Positions 7,361-16,298 of a stretch of DNA of 20,320 nt are shown piece by piece. A model generated the notes under the pieces. It searched no databases, was not told the origin of the DNA, and saw only the letters and a list, made by a program, of their open reading frames with translations. Origin of the DNA: QHWK01 sp035315685 (GTDB lineage Bacteria; Acidobacteriota; Vicinamibacteria; Vicinamibacterales; CAVVIG01); assembly GCA_035315685.1 (NCBI GenBank), contig DATFXR010000216.1:1-20320 (forward strand), in the 5' to 3' direction. The stretch's first letter is position 1. The number at the start of each line of letters is the position of its first letter. Made by a program: the position numbers and the translations under genes.

Positions 7361-7378
7361 CTGAAGCCTTCGCGCTAC
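7361..7378 (-). repeat. Dispersed intergenic repeat, copy A
   Basis: On the minus strand this reads GTAGCGCGAAGGCTTCAG, identical over 18 nt to 12999-13016 (copy B). A third related copy is at 19305-19327. It lies between the palindrome at 7316 and the heptamer array at 7380. Confidence 0.8.
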
Positions 7379-7379
7379 G

Positions 7380-7432
7380 ATGACCAGCGACCAGCGACCA
7401 GCGACTGGCGACGAGCGACGAGCGACGAGCGA

Positions 7433-7442
<10 letters not shown>
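7380..7442 (-). repeat. Nine-unit YNGTCGC heptamer array overlapping the alaS stop codon
   Basis: Read on the minus strand from 7442: CAGTCGC, TAGTCGC, three TCGTCGC, CAGTCGC, two TGGTCGC, TGGTCAT, exactly 63 nt. The TAG of the second unit (7435-7433) is the alaS stop codon, and the last two sense codons of alaS (AGT CGC) belong to the first unit. Confidence 0.92.
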
Positions 7443-10099
<2,657 letters not shown>

Positions 10100-10103
10100 C
10101 CCG

Positions 10104-12047
10104 TTATTTTAGAACACCGCTCAGCGGCGGTTGACCCGGTCGCTCGAGCGTCACCGTGCGCGGATGTCCCGCGATGAACGGATCCGAGTGCTCGACCGTG
10201 AGCGTGAATGGGCGGCGCTCGCCCGCCGCTGACGTTCTCGCGACGCCGGTGATGCTCGCCCACTGCGTCGCCGTCTGGAGCACGCCGAGATCGGCGCCGT
10301 CCACCTGCACCGCGCCGCGCGAGTCGACGATGCGAACGGTTCCTTTCGCGCGAACTTCACCAGTCGGCTGGGTGAGATCGATCGTGACGCGAGCCCCGTC
10401 GGGAAGCATGCCTCGCGCCGCGAGTCGTCTCGGAGACAGCGGCCGATTCATCGGGCGGCTCGGCATGTGCCCCGTGCGGGTGAGCACGCGTCCGCCACGC
10501 TCGCCAGTCGGCTTCCCCTCGCGCAGCGCGACGACACCATTGACGATGACGAAACGGATCCCGTCGGACAGCTGCGCCGGTTCCTCGTAGGTTGCGCGGT
10601 CGATGACGGTCTCCGGATTGAAAATCGTGACGTCGGCCGCCATGCCGGGCGCGAGGAAACCGCGATCGACCATGCCGATCGTGCTCGCGGGCAGCCCGGT
10701 CATCTTTCGGACCGCGTCCTCCCACGTCAGCACCTTCTGATCGCGCACGTAGCGTCCCAGCACACGAGGGAAGCTGCCCCACGCGCGCGGATGCTGTCGC
10801 GTGTTGAGCGTCGCGCCGCAGTCGCAGGCGATCGACGCGGCGGGATACTTCAGAATCTTCACGAGATCCTCTTCGGATCCGAAGCGCATGATGCCGGTCT
10901 CGTTGCGCTGCTCGAGAATCCTGACGACCGCTTCGCCAGGCGACACTCCCTGCTCGCGGGCGATGTCGGCGAGCTCGCGTTTGATCGCCGGCAGGTAGAC
11001 GCCGTCGACGCCGCCGAAGCGCGCGTCCATCGCCTCCTCGGTCTCCTTCACGATCCGCGCGCGCAGCGGCGGCTCCTGGAACCGCTGCACCATCGCGTCG
11101 CGGCCGCCGTCCTGGGCCCACGCCGGGATCGTCAGCGCCCCGAGGCCGGTCTGGCCGGCGAGGTAGGGATAGACGTCGGCCGCGGTGTACGAGCCGCGCC
11201 TGGTCGCGGCGTCCATCATCGCGAGCAGATCGCCGGCTTTGCCCTGCTCGTGCCCCTGCGATTTCATGTGCGTGACCACCGGCATGAGCCCCGCCTTGCT
11301 GCCGATCGCGAGGGTCTCGGCCACACCCGCGTGCGAGCTGTAGTGCGATTCCGGCGTGAGCCGATCGTGATTCGGAAAGTTTGTCCGCCACTGCGCGGCC
11401 GGCTCCACGACGCGCACCACCTCTTCGACCTGGGCGTAGTACGCCGGCTTGTAGTCGAGGCCGGCTGACACGCCCCACGCGCCGTGCTCGAGGCCGTCGA
11501 CGATCATCGCGCGCATCTTGGCGATGTCCTCGTCGGTCGGCCGCCGGTCAGCCGCGCCGACGACTGCGGCCCAGACGCTGTTGAACCCGATGTACGCGCC
11601 GACGTTCACGGCGAGTCCATTGCGCGCGGAATCGGCGAGCTGCTGCGTGTTGTCCGTGAAACCGCCGCCGTCCGGATTCACGATCTCGGTCGTCACCCCC
11701 TGCGTCAGCATGTTCTCGGCAGTGGGCAGCGCCTCAGGCGACGCGTGGCTGTGGATGTTGATGAATCCCGGCGCGACGTAGAGGCCGGTCGCGTCGATCT
11801 CGATCGTGGCGCGTTCGGCCGCCAGATTGCCGATGCGGACGACGACGCCGTCGGCGATCCCGACGTCGGCGCGGTAGCGTGAGCCGCCGGTGCCGTCGAT
11901 CACCGTGCCGTTCCTGATCACGACCGCCAGGCTCACGCCTGGCTGGGTGACAAGGGCACAAAGGGCAACAGAGGACGCAGAGGCGATGCCGGCAAGTGTC
12001 ACCAGTCCGAGCCGTCCACGCCTATTCGGCATTCCGAATCCGTGCAT
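10104..12047 (-). CDS. Exported N-acyl-D-amino-acid deacylase-type amidohydrolase
   Basis: A 647-residue member of the amidohydrolase superfamily, D-aminoacylase branch, which hydrolyses N-acyl-D-amino acids or similar amides; the exact substrate is not determinable. A signal peptide lies at about 1-40 (RRGRLGLVTLAGIASASSVA, LCALVTQPG). It continues with VVIRNGTVIDGTGG, the metal site GFINIHSHAS (His99, His101), THMKSQGHEQGKAGD, the conserved CDCGATLNTRQHPRAWG and FPRVLGRYVRD, and GMAADVTIFNPETVID. At the position where many D-aminoacylases have GNCG with a zinc-binding Cys, this protein has NPDGG (Asp126). About 120 C-terminal residues after the amidohydrolase fold look like a beta-rich extension. 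The ATG at 12047 directly follows a purine-rich repeat (GACGCTGAGG) that may serve as the ribosome site; a second ATG (M6) is possible. It lies 33 nt behind the reductase gene and 4 nt ahead of alaS. Confidence 0.85.
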   Translation of the reverse strand: MHGFGMPNRRGRLGLVTLAGIASASSVALCALVTQPGVSLAVVIRNGTVIDGTGGSRYRADVGIADGVVVRIGNLAAERATIEIDATGLYVAPGFINIHSHASPEALPTAENMLTQGVTTEIVNPDGGGFTDNTQQLADSARNGLAVNVGAYIGFNSVWAAVVGAADRRPTDEDIAKMRAMIVDGLEHGAWGVSAGLDYKPAYYAQVEEVVRVVEPAAQWRTNFPNHDRLTPESHYSSHAGVAETLAIGSKAGLMPVVTHMKSQGHEQGKAGDLLAMMDAATRRGSYTAADVYPYLAGQTGLGALTIPAWAQDGGRDAMVQRFQEPPLRARIVKETEEAMDARFGGVDGVYLPAIKRELADIAREQGVSPGEAVVRILEQRNETGIMRFGSEEDLVKILKYPAASIACDCGATLNTRQHPRAWGSFPRVLGRYVRDQKVLTWEDAVRKMTGLPASTIGMVDRGFLAPGMAADVTIFNPETVIDRATYEEPAQLSDGIRFVIVNGVVALREGKPTGERGGRVLTRTGHMPSRPMNRPLSPRRLAARGMLPDGARVTIDLTQPTGEVRAKGTVRIVDSRGAVQVDGADLGVLQTATQWASITGVARTSAAGERRPFTLTVEHSDPFIAGHPRTVTLERPGQPPLSGVLK

Positions 12048-12083
12048 CCTCAGCGTCCTTTGTTGTCCTTTGCGACCTTGTCA
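11948..12083. repeat. 36-nt imperfect inverted repeat around the D-aminoacylase start
   Basis: The left arm 11948-11983 (+) and right arm 12048-12083 (-) each read TGACAAGG...CAACARAGGACGCWGAGG. I count 31 of 36 identical positions, with a 64-nt loop containing the start codon. The right arm fills the whole gap between the reductase stop (TGA 12083-12081 is its first triplet) and the D-aminoacylase ATG. The left arm lies inside the signal-peptide coding region. In the transcript the arms would pair and enclose the ribosome-binding region. Confidence 0.88.
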
Positions 12084-12875
12084 CAGATCACTGATCGACA
12101 GCGCCGGCGGCGTGTTGCCGTCGATGTCGGTGAATCCGTACTCCCGCGCCAGCGCCGCGGCGACGACGACCTGACCGGTCCATCGCGAAACCGCTGCATC
12201 CGACGCGAGCGCGGCAATTGCCCGCCCCAGGAATTCGGGCGACTCCGCACGGGAGAGATCGAACACGCCTGCGGCAATCACCGCTTCCGTCTTCACCAGG
12301 CCCGGATACAGCGAGACGACGGTGACGTTGTGTTTCCGCAATTCGTGCGCCGCGTCGATGGTCAGCTTGTCGGTCGCGGCCTTGGCGATGCCATAGATCG
12401 CGTTGCCGAGGTACTTCTGCGCCGCCCAGAACGAAATGTTGGCGATGAGGCCGCGGCCGTTGCTCACCATCAGTCGGGCGGCATGCTGGCTCGCCACGAA
12501 CGCGGCGCGGACGCCGGCAGTGATCATCAGGTCCCATCGCACCAGCGGCTGCTCCCAGAACGGCACGGTCCAGGTGAAGCGACCGCTCGCGTCCGCCATC
12601 TGCTCGTATCCGCCCCAGGCATTGTTCACGAGGATGTCCAGCCGCCGCTGTTCGGCCTCGATGCGGTCGAAGGCGCCGCGTACGGCGGCATCGTCGGTGT
12701 GATCGCAGGGCACGCGAACGATCGCCGGAGCGAGATTGGCGCTCGCGACAGTGCGGCCGGTCGCGTAGACGATCGCGCCGGCATCATTGAGCGCAGCGGC
12801 AATGCCGCGTCCGACACCCCGGCTCGCGCCCGTGACCAGCGCGACCTGTCCGCGAAGGGAAGAGACTTCATCCAC
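12081..12875 (-). CDS. Short-chain dehydrogenase/reductase (DHRS1-like)
   Basis: A 264-residue NAD(P)-dependent oxidoreductase with a Rossmann fold; the substrate is unknown. Visible motifs are TGASRGVG (15-22, cofactor binding), NNAW in place of NNAG (84-87), Ser148 in ANISFWA, and YGIAK with Tyr161 and Lys165. The block VVSLYPGLVKTE (about 180-191) and the FWEQPLVRWD segment resemble DHRS1-type reductases. The GTG at 12875 (VDEVSSLRGQVALVTG) was chosen because the frame upstream runs into a tandem repeat, where it would encode a repetitive TYLAHATYLAY peptide; a GTG start at 12929 cannot be fully excluded. The stop TGA coincides with the first triplet of the inverted repeat before the D-aminoacylase gene. 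It probably belongs to an operon with D-aminoacylase and alaS. Confidence 0.88.
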   Translation of the reverse strand: MDEVSSLRGQVALVTGASRGVGRGIAAALNDAGAIVYATGRTVASANLAPAIVRVPCDHTDDAAVRGAFDRIEAEQRRLDILVNNAWGGYEQMADASGRFTWTVPFWEQPLVRWDLMITAGVRAAFVASQHAARLMVSNGRGLIANISFWAAQKYLGNAIYGIAKAATDKLTIDAAHELRKHNVTVVSLYPGLVKTEAVIAAGVFDLSRAESPEFLGRAIAALASDAAVSRWTGQVVVAAALAREYGFTDIDGNTPPALSISDL

Positions 12876-12887
12876 GGAGGGAGTGTA

Positions 12888-12974
12888 GGCCAGGTAGGTC
12901 GCGTGGGCCAGGTAGGTCGGGCAGGTCACGCACGTCGGGGCGGGTCAGGCGGGTCGGGCGGGTCAGGCAGGTCG
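12888..12974. repeat. Nonamer GGCRGGTCR tandem repeats upstream of the reductase
   Basis: A 14-nt direct repeat GGCCAGGTAGGTCG occurs at 12888-12901 and 12906-12919. It is followed by 9-nt units: GGCAGGTCA (12920), CGCACGTCG, then GGCGGGTCA (12939), GGCGGGTCG, GGCGGGTCA and GGCAGGTCG (ending 12974). The period is 9, unlike the 7-nt arrays elsewhere in the window. The block fills most of the gap 12876-13035. Confidence 0.85.
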
Positions 12975-12998
12975 GCCGACGAGGGCGATTCCACGGAG

Positions 12999-13029
12999 GT
13001 AGCGCGAAGGCTTCAGCCGAGCGGATGTG
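12999..13029 (+). repeat. Dispersed intergenic repeat, copy B
   Basis: Contains GTAGCGCGAAGGCTTCAG (12999-13016), identical to the reverse complement of 7361-7378. The part from 13002 to 13023, core GGCTTCAGCCGAGCGG, matches the reverse complement of 19305-19327 with one mismatch. It ends just before the recX stop. Confidence 0.82.
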
Positions 13030-13035
13030 ACGGAC

Positions 13036-13485
13036 CTAGCGCCGACGGGCCGCGAGCGCCTTCATCACGCGCTCCGCTTCGAAGCCCTGGCCGATCAGAT
13101 AACGGTACAGTCGCTGAAATTCGCGGTCGTCGGCGATCGTTTCCCTCCCGCGGAGCCGTTTCGCCAGCGACGCTTCGAGCAGGGCGTCGTCGTCGATCCC
13201 GTCGAACGCTTCGTCGACGGCCCGCTTCGCCATCGCGTTCGAGATGCCGGCCCGCTGAATCTGCATCCTGACGCGCAGTTTGCCGCGGCGGCGAAGCGAC
13301 GTCTCGGTGCGCGCGATCGCCTCGGCGACCCGCGCATCGTCAATCGCGCGCTCCTCGCGCAGGCGGGCGATCGCCTCGTCTACCGCGGCGGCGTCGTGGC
13401 CCTTGCGCGCGAGGCGCTGACGGACCTGCAGCTCCGACAGCTCGCGCCGCGCGAGCATCCTGACGCCGTCGTCGTACGCGCTCAT
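13036..13485 (-). CDS. recX: RecX regulatory protein
   Basis: A 149-residue cytoplasmic protein of the RecX family, which modulates RecA filaments. The family pattern is clear: YDDGVRMLARRELSELQVRQ followed by RLARKGHDAAAVDEAIARL, then IDDARVAEAIARTETSLRRR and GKLRVRMQIQRAGISNAMA, then LIGQGFEAERVMKAL near the end, forming the three tandem three-helix repeats expected for RecX. The length is normal. The start ATG (13485-13483) overlaps the TGA of the upstream kinase gene (13484-13482) as ATGA, so translation is probably coupled. No recA is present in the window; alaS lies three genes downstream on the same strand. Confidence 0.92.
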   Translation of the reverse strand: MSAYDDGVRMLARRELSELQVRQRLARKGHDAAAVDEAIARLREERAIDDARVAEAIARTETSLRRRGKLRVRMQIQRAGISNAMAKRAVDEAFDGIDDDALLEASLAKRLRGRETIADDREFQRLYRYLIGQGFEAERVMKALAARRR

Positions 13486-16241
13486 TTCGCCTTCAGCTCA
13501 TCGCTCCAGTTCACGACCCAGACGATTGACATCGGCCCGGACGTCCGGTCGGTCGGCGTTTCGTCTTTGAGCATGAGGAAGCGCTGGCCGTCGGCCGACA
13601 CGTCGTACGCGCGGAGATCGAAGCCAAGATTCGTCGAGCCTGCGACGTACGGCTTTTTCAGGATCGGCCGCGGCCGGCTGGCGCGAAAGAGACCGCCGGA
13701 GGTGTCCACGTCGACCTCTGTGAGCAGGTTGTCCGCATCGAGGTAGAAGAGCTCGCGGCCGTTGCGCGCGAAGACCGGCCGGCTGCCGCCGTCAGTCGAG
13801 ATGGAGACGCGGCTGGCATTCACATCCGGAAACGGTCTGACGTAGATCTCCGGCCGGCCCGACTCGTTCGACGTGTACGCGATCCACCGTCCGTCAGGCG
13901 ACAGATCGGGCGTCACCTCGACGGCCGGCGAGTGGATCAACGGAATCGGCAGCGACTCCTTGACGGTGCCATCCGGCCCGCGATCGATCTGTAGTACGCC
14001 GATGTCCTGAGCAGAGGCGGACGAGTTGTGGAACATCACCAACCGGGTGCCGTCCGGCGAGAACGCTGTCGGAAACAGTGCGGCAGACGGTCTCGACAAT
14101 CGTTCGGCGGTGCCCGTGCCGTCAGACGACTGCCAATAGATGCTCGGTGAGGTCGCGCCATTCCTGGTCGAGGCCCAGGCAAGGCGCCGCCCATCGGGTG
14201 TCCACACGGGGCTGAGATCGGCGCCCGGGTCGGCGGTGATCCGCGTCAACCCGCCACGCGACATGTCCCACGTCCAGATGTCCGCGTCCTGATCGCGGAT
14301 ATCGACGGCGATCCGCCCGCCATCAGGCGAGAGGCGAGCCGAACCGTACGACCTGACGGGCGCGCCGATCGGTTGCTCGCGCCCTTGCCGATCCACCCAG
14401 ACCAGCGACCGCGGCGCCGCAATCGCATTGCCGACCACGCCGGAGATATACGCGAGCGAGCCCGTTGCCGACACCGAGAAGTTGCCGGCCGCCGACGCCG
14501 TCGGCAGCACACGATCGATGATCGTCACGGGGTCGCCGTTCGTTTCGAGGCGGTCCAGGTCGAAACGAATCAGGCGCACAGAGGCGATGCCGACCATGTA
14601 CGCGAGATATCCGCCGGGAACCCATTCTGCCGATCGAGCGTTCGTGAGGATCGTCTTCCGCGCGCCCGACTTCAGGTCCAGCACGGCAATTTGCGCAGGG
14701 CCGCCGTCGGCCTTTGGCAGGATCGTGTAGAGCACCCGCGTGCCGCCAGGAAGAAACGATGGAAAGACATGGTCGCCTTCGCGCTCCTGGTCCGGCGTCG
14801 TGAGCGGCTTGGGATCGCCGCCGTCTGCAGAAACGCTGAACAGGCCCGTCTCGATGTCCGCGGTCGCAAACACGATGGTGCCGTCGGGCCCCCACGTCGC
14901 ACCGCGCGGTGCCGCGGGGACCTTGCAAATCGTCGCGGGCGTGCCTCCGTCGATTGGGATCTTCTTGAACTCGGAGGGCGAAACCCCGGCGTTGTACCCA
15001 ATCCAACGGCTGTCGGCCGAAATGAACGGTGAACGCAGGTTGCCGATGTTCGACAGGACACGCGCGTCGAGGTCGTTGAGGCCGCGCACCGCGAGCGTGG
15101 AATCGACCTGGGACCGCCCGATGCGGTACACAATCCGCGTCCCGTCGGGCGAGATGACGACGTCACGATCGGGCTGCGGCGCCGTCGATTGCGTCGGGGG
15201 CAGCGCCACCGAAAACCGGACGGTCTGTCGAGGCGCGGGCGAAAACGTCCGCCGCGAGAGGACCCAACCGCCGGCAGCGGCGAGCAGCGATGCCGCGATG
15301 GCCGCGACCGCAAATGCCGCGACCTGCCGTGTCGTGAAGCGCGGCGGTGCTGATTTCGGCAATGCGGCTGATGGCGCGATCCGTTCTGCCAGCAGAAACC
15401 GCGCAGTGCTGATATCGGCGACGCGCAGCTGCCGGTCTTTTTCGAGCGATCGGCGCAGCAACACCGTCACCTCCGGTGGAAGCGACGCCGGTAACGCACT
15501 CCAGTCCGGCTCGCCGCGGACGATCGCGGCGATCGTCTCGGTCGCATCGTCGCCGTCGAACGCCCGGCGCCCCGTGAGCATCTCGTACAGCACACAGGCG
15601 AACGCCCACACGTCGGTTCGCTTGTCCGTCGTTTTGCCTCTTGCCTGTTCGGGGCTCATGTAGGCGGCAGTGCCCAGAATCATGCCGGCCTGTGTCGCGG
15701 CGAACGTCAGCGTCGGCGAGTGCGGCAACCCTGCCACCGACGGTTCGGGACCAACCGGGTCCAGCTTGGCGAGGCCGAAGTCCAGCACCTTCACCTGGCC
15801 CTCACTGGTGATCGCAATGTTCGCCGGCTTCAGATCGCGATGCACGATCCCTTTGTCGTGCGCCGCCTGGAGTGCATCCGCAATCTGCCGCGCGATTGCC
15901 AGCGCCTCATCCACTCCGAGCGGCCGCCCACCGAGCGCGGTCAGCCTCTCGGCCAGCGTTGCGCCGTCGACGAGCTCGAGCACGAGAAACTGGAGGGAAT
16001 TCGACTGCTCGAGGCCGTAAATAGCAGCGATATGGGGATGGTTGACGGCGGCGAGCAACTGCGCCTCGCGCTCGAAGCGAGCAATGCGATCCGAATCGCC
16101 GACGAATGCGGATGGAAGAATCTTGATCGCGACGGCGCGATTCAGCCTGGTGTCGCGGGCGCGATACACCTCGCCCATGCCGCCCGCACCCAGCGGCGCG
16201 AGGACTTCGTAGATGCCGAGGCGGGTACCGCTGTCGAGCAT
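13482..16241 (-). CDS. Transmembrane Ser/Thr protein kinase with TolB/WD40-like propeller
   Basis: A 919-residue receptor kinase. The kinase domain covers about 8-285: the glycine loop LGAGGMGEVYRA is canonical, followed by VAIK (Lys40), HRDLKPANI (Asp136), DFGLA (Asp154), GTAAYMSPEQ (190-199) and DVWAFACVLYEMLTG. One membrane helix follows (QVAAFAVAAIAASLLAAAGG, about 306-325). From about 340 onward there are beta-propeller repeats with ISPDGTRIVYR, LSPDGGRIAVD, WTPDGRRLAWAS, FSPDGTRLVMF, LSPDGRWIAYTS and RPVFARNGRELFY motifs. ATG 16241 (MLDSGTRLGIYEVL) is preferred over 16298, since the family starts a few residues before the kinase fold. It lacks the N-terminal helical region of the kinase at 4316 and has no adjacent sigma factor. 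It overlaps recX by 4 nt and is divergent from the BACON lipoprotein gene, with a 57-nt gap. Confidence 0.92.
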   Translation of the reverse strand: MLDSGTRLGIYEVLAPLGAGGMGEVYRARDTRLNRAVAIKILPSAFVGDSDRIARFEREAQLLAAVNHPHIAAIYGLEQSNSLQFLVLELVDGATLAERLTALGGRPLGVDEALAIARQIADALQAAHDKGIVHRDLKPANIAITSEGQVKVLDFGLAKLDPVGPEPSVAGLPHSPTLTFAATQAGMILGTAAYMSPEQARGKTTDKRTDVWAFACVLYEMLTGRRAFDGDDATETIAAIVRGEPDWSALPASLPPEVTVLLRRSLEKDRQLRVADISTARFLLAERIAPSAALPKSAPPRFTTRQVAAFAVAAIAASLLAAAGGWVLSRRTFSPAPRQTVRFSVALPPTQSTAPQPDRDVVISPDGTRIVYRIGRSQVDSTLAVRGLNDLDARVLSNIGNLRSPFISADSRWIGYNAGVSPSEFKKIPIDGGTPATICKVPAAPRGATWGPDGTIVFATADIETGLFSVSADGGDPKPLTTPDQEREGDHVFPSFLPGGTRVLYTILPKADGGPAQIAVLDLKSGARKTILTNARSAEWVPGGYLAYMVGIASVRLIRFDLDRLETNGDPVTIIDRVLPTASAAGNFSVSATGSLAYISGVVGNAIAAPRSLVWVDRQGREQPIGAPVRSYGSARLSPDGGRIAVDIRDQDADIWTWDMSRGGLTRITADPGADLSPVWTPDGRRLAWASTRNGATSPSIYWQSSDGTGTAERLSRPSAALFPTAFSPDGTRLVMFHNSSASAQDIGVLQIDRGPDGTVKESLPIPLIHSPAVEVTPDLSPDGRWIAYTSNESGRPEIYVRPFPDVNASRVSISTDGGSRPVFARNGRELFYLDADNLLTEVDVDTSGGLFRASRPRPILKKPYVAGSTNLGFDLRAYDVSADGQRFLMLKDETPTDRTSGPMSIVWVVNWSDELKAK

Positions 16242-16257
16242 TGGGCTGCGCTTGCGG

Positions 16258-16263
16258 ATTATA
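16258..16263 (-). promoter_or_regulatory. Possible -10 element TATAAT of the kinase-recX genes
   Basis: The minus strand reads GGTATAATCC in the 57-nt gap between divergent genes, 16 nt before the kinase ATG. No good -35 hexamer is seen at the right distance, and the 5' leader would be very short (about 10 nt). Confidence 0.3.
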
Positions 16264-16298
16264 CCGGCCGCTTCCTGCTGACGTCGCTCGTCTTGCAA

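Noticed and set aside
7286..7432. tRNA or small RNA gene in the gap before alaS
   Set aside because: No cloverleaf is visible; the gap is filled by a palindrome, the dispersed repeat and the heptamer array.
10104..13485. Integrative element or genomic island around the reductase and D-aminoacylase
   Set aside because: No integrase, transposase, tRNA target or flanking direct repeats are seen; only short intergenic repeats.
15720..16298. Upstream extension of the lipoprotein frame
   Set aside because: It is antisense to the kinase domain of the second kinase; the signal peptide and lipobox fix the start at 16299 or 16314.
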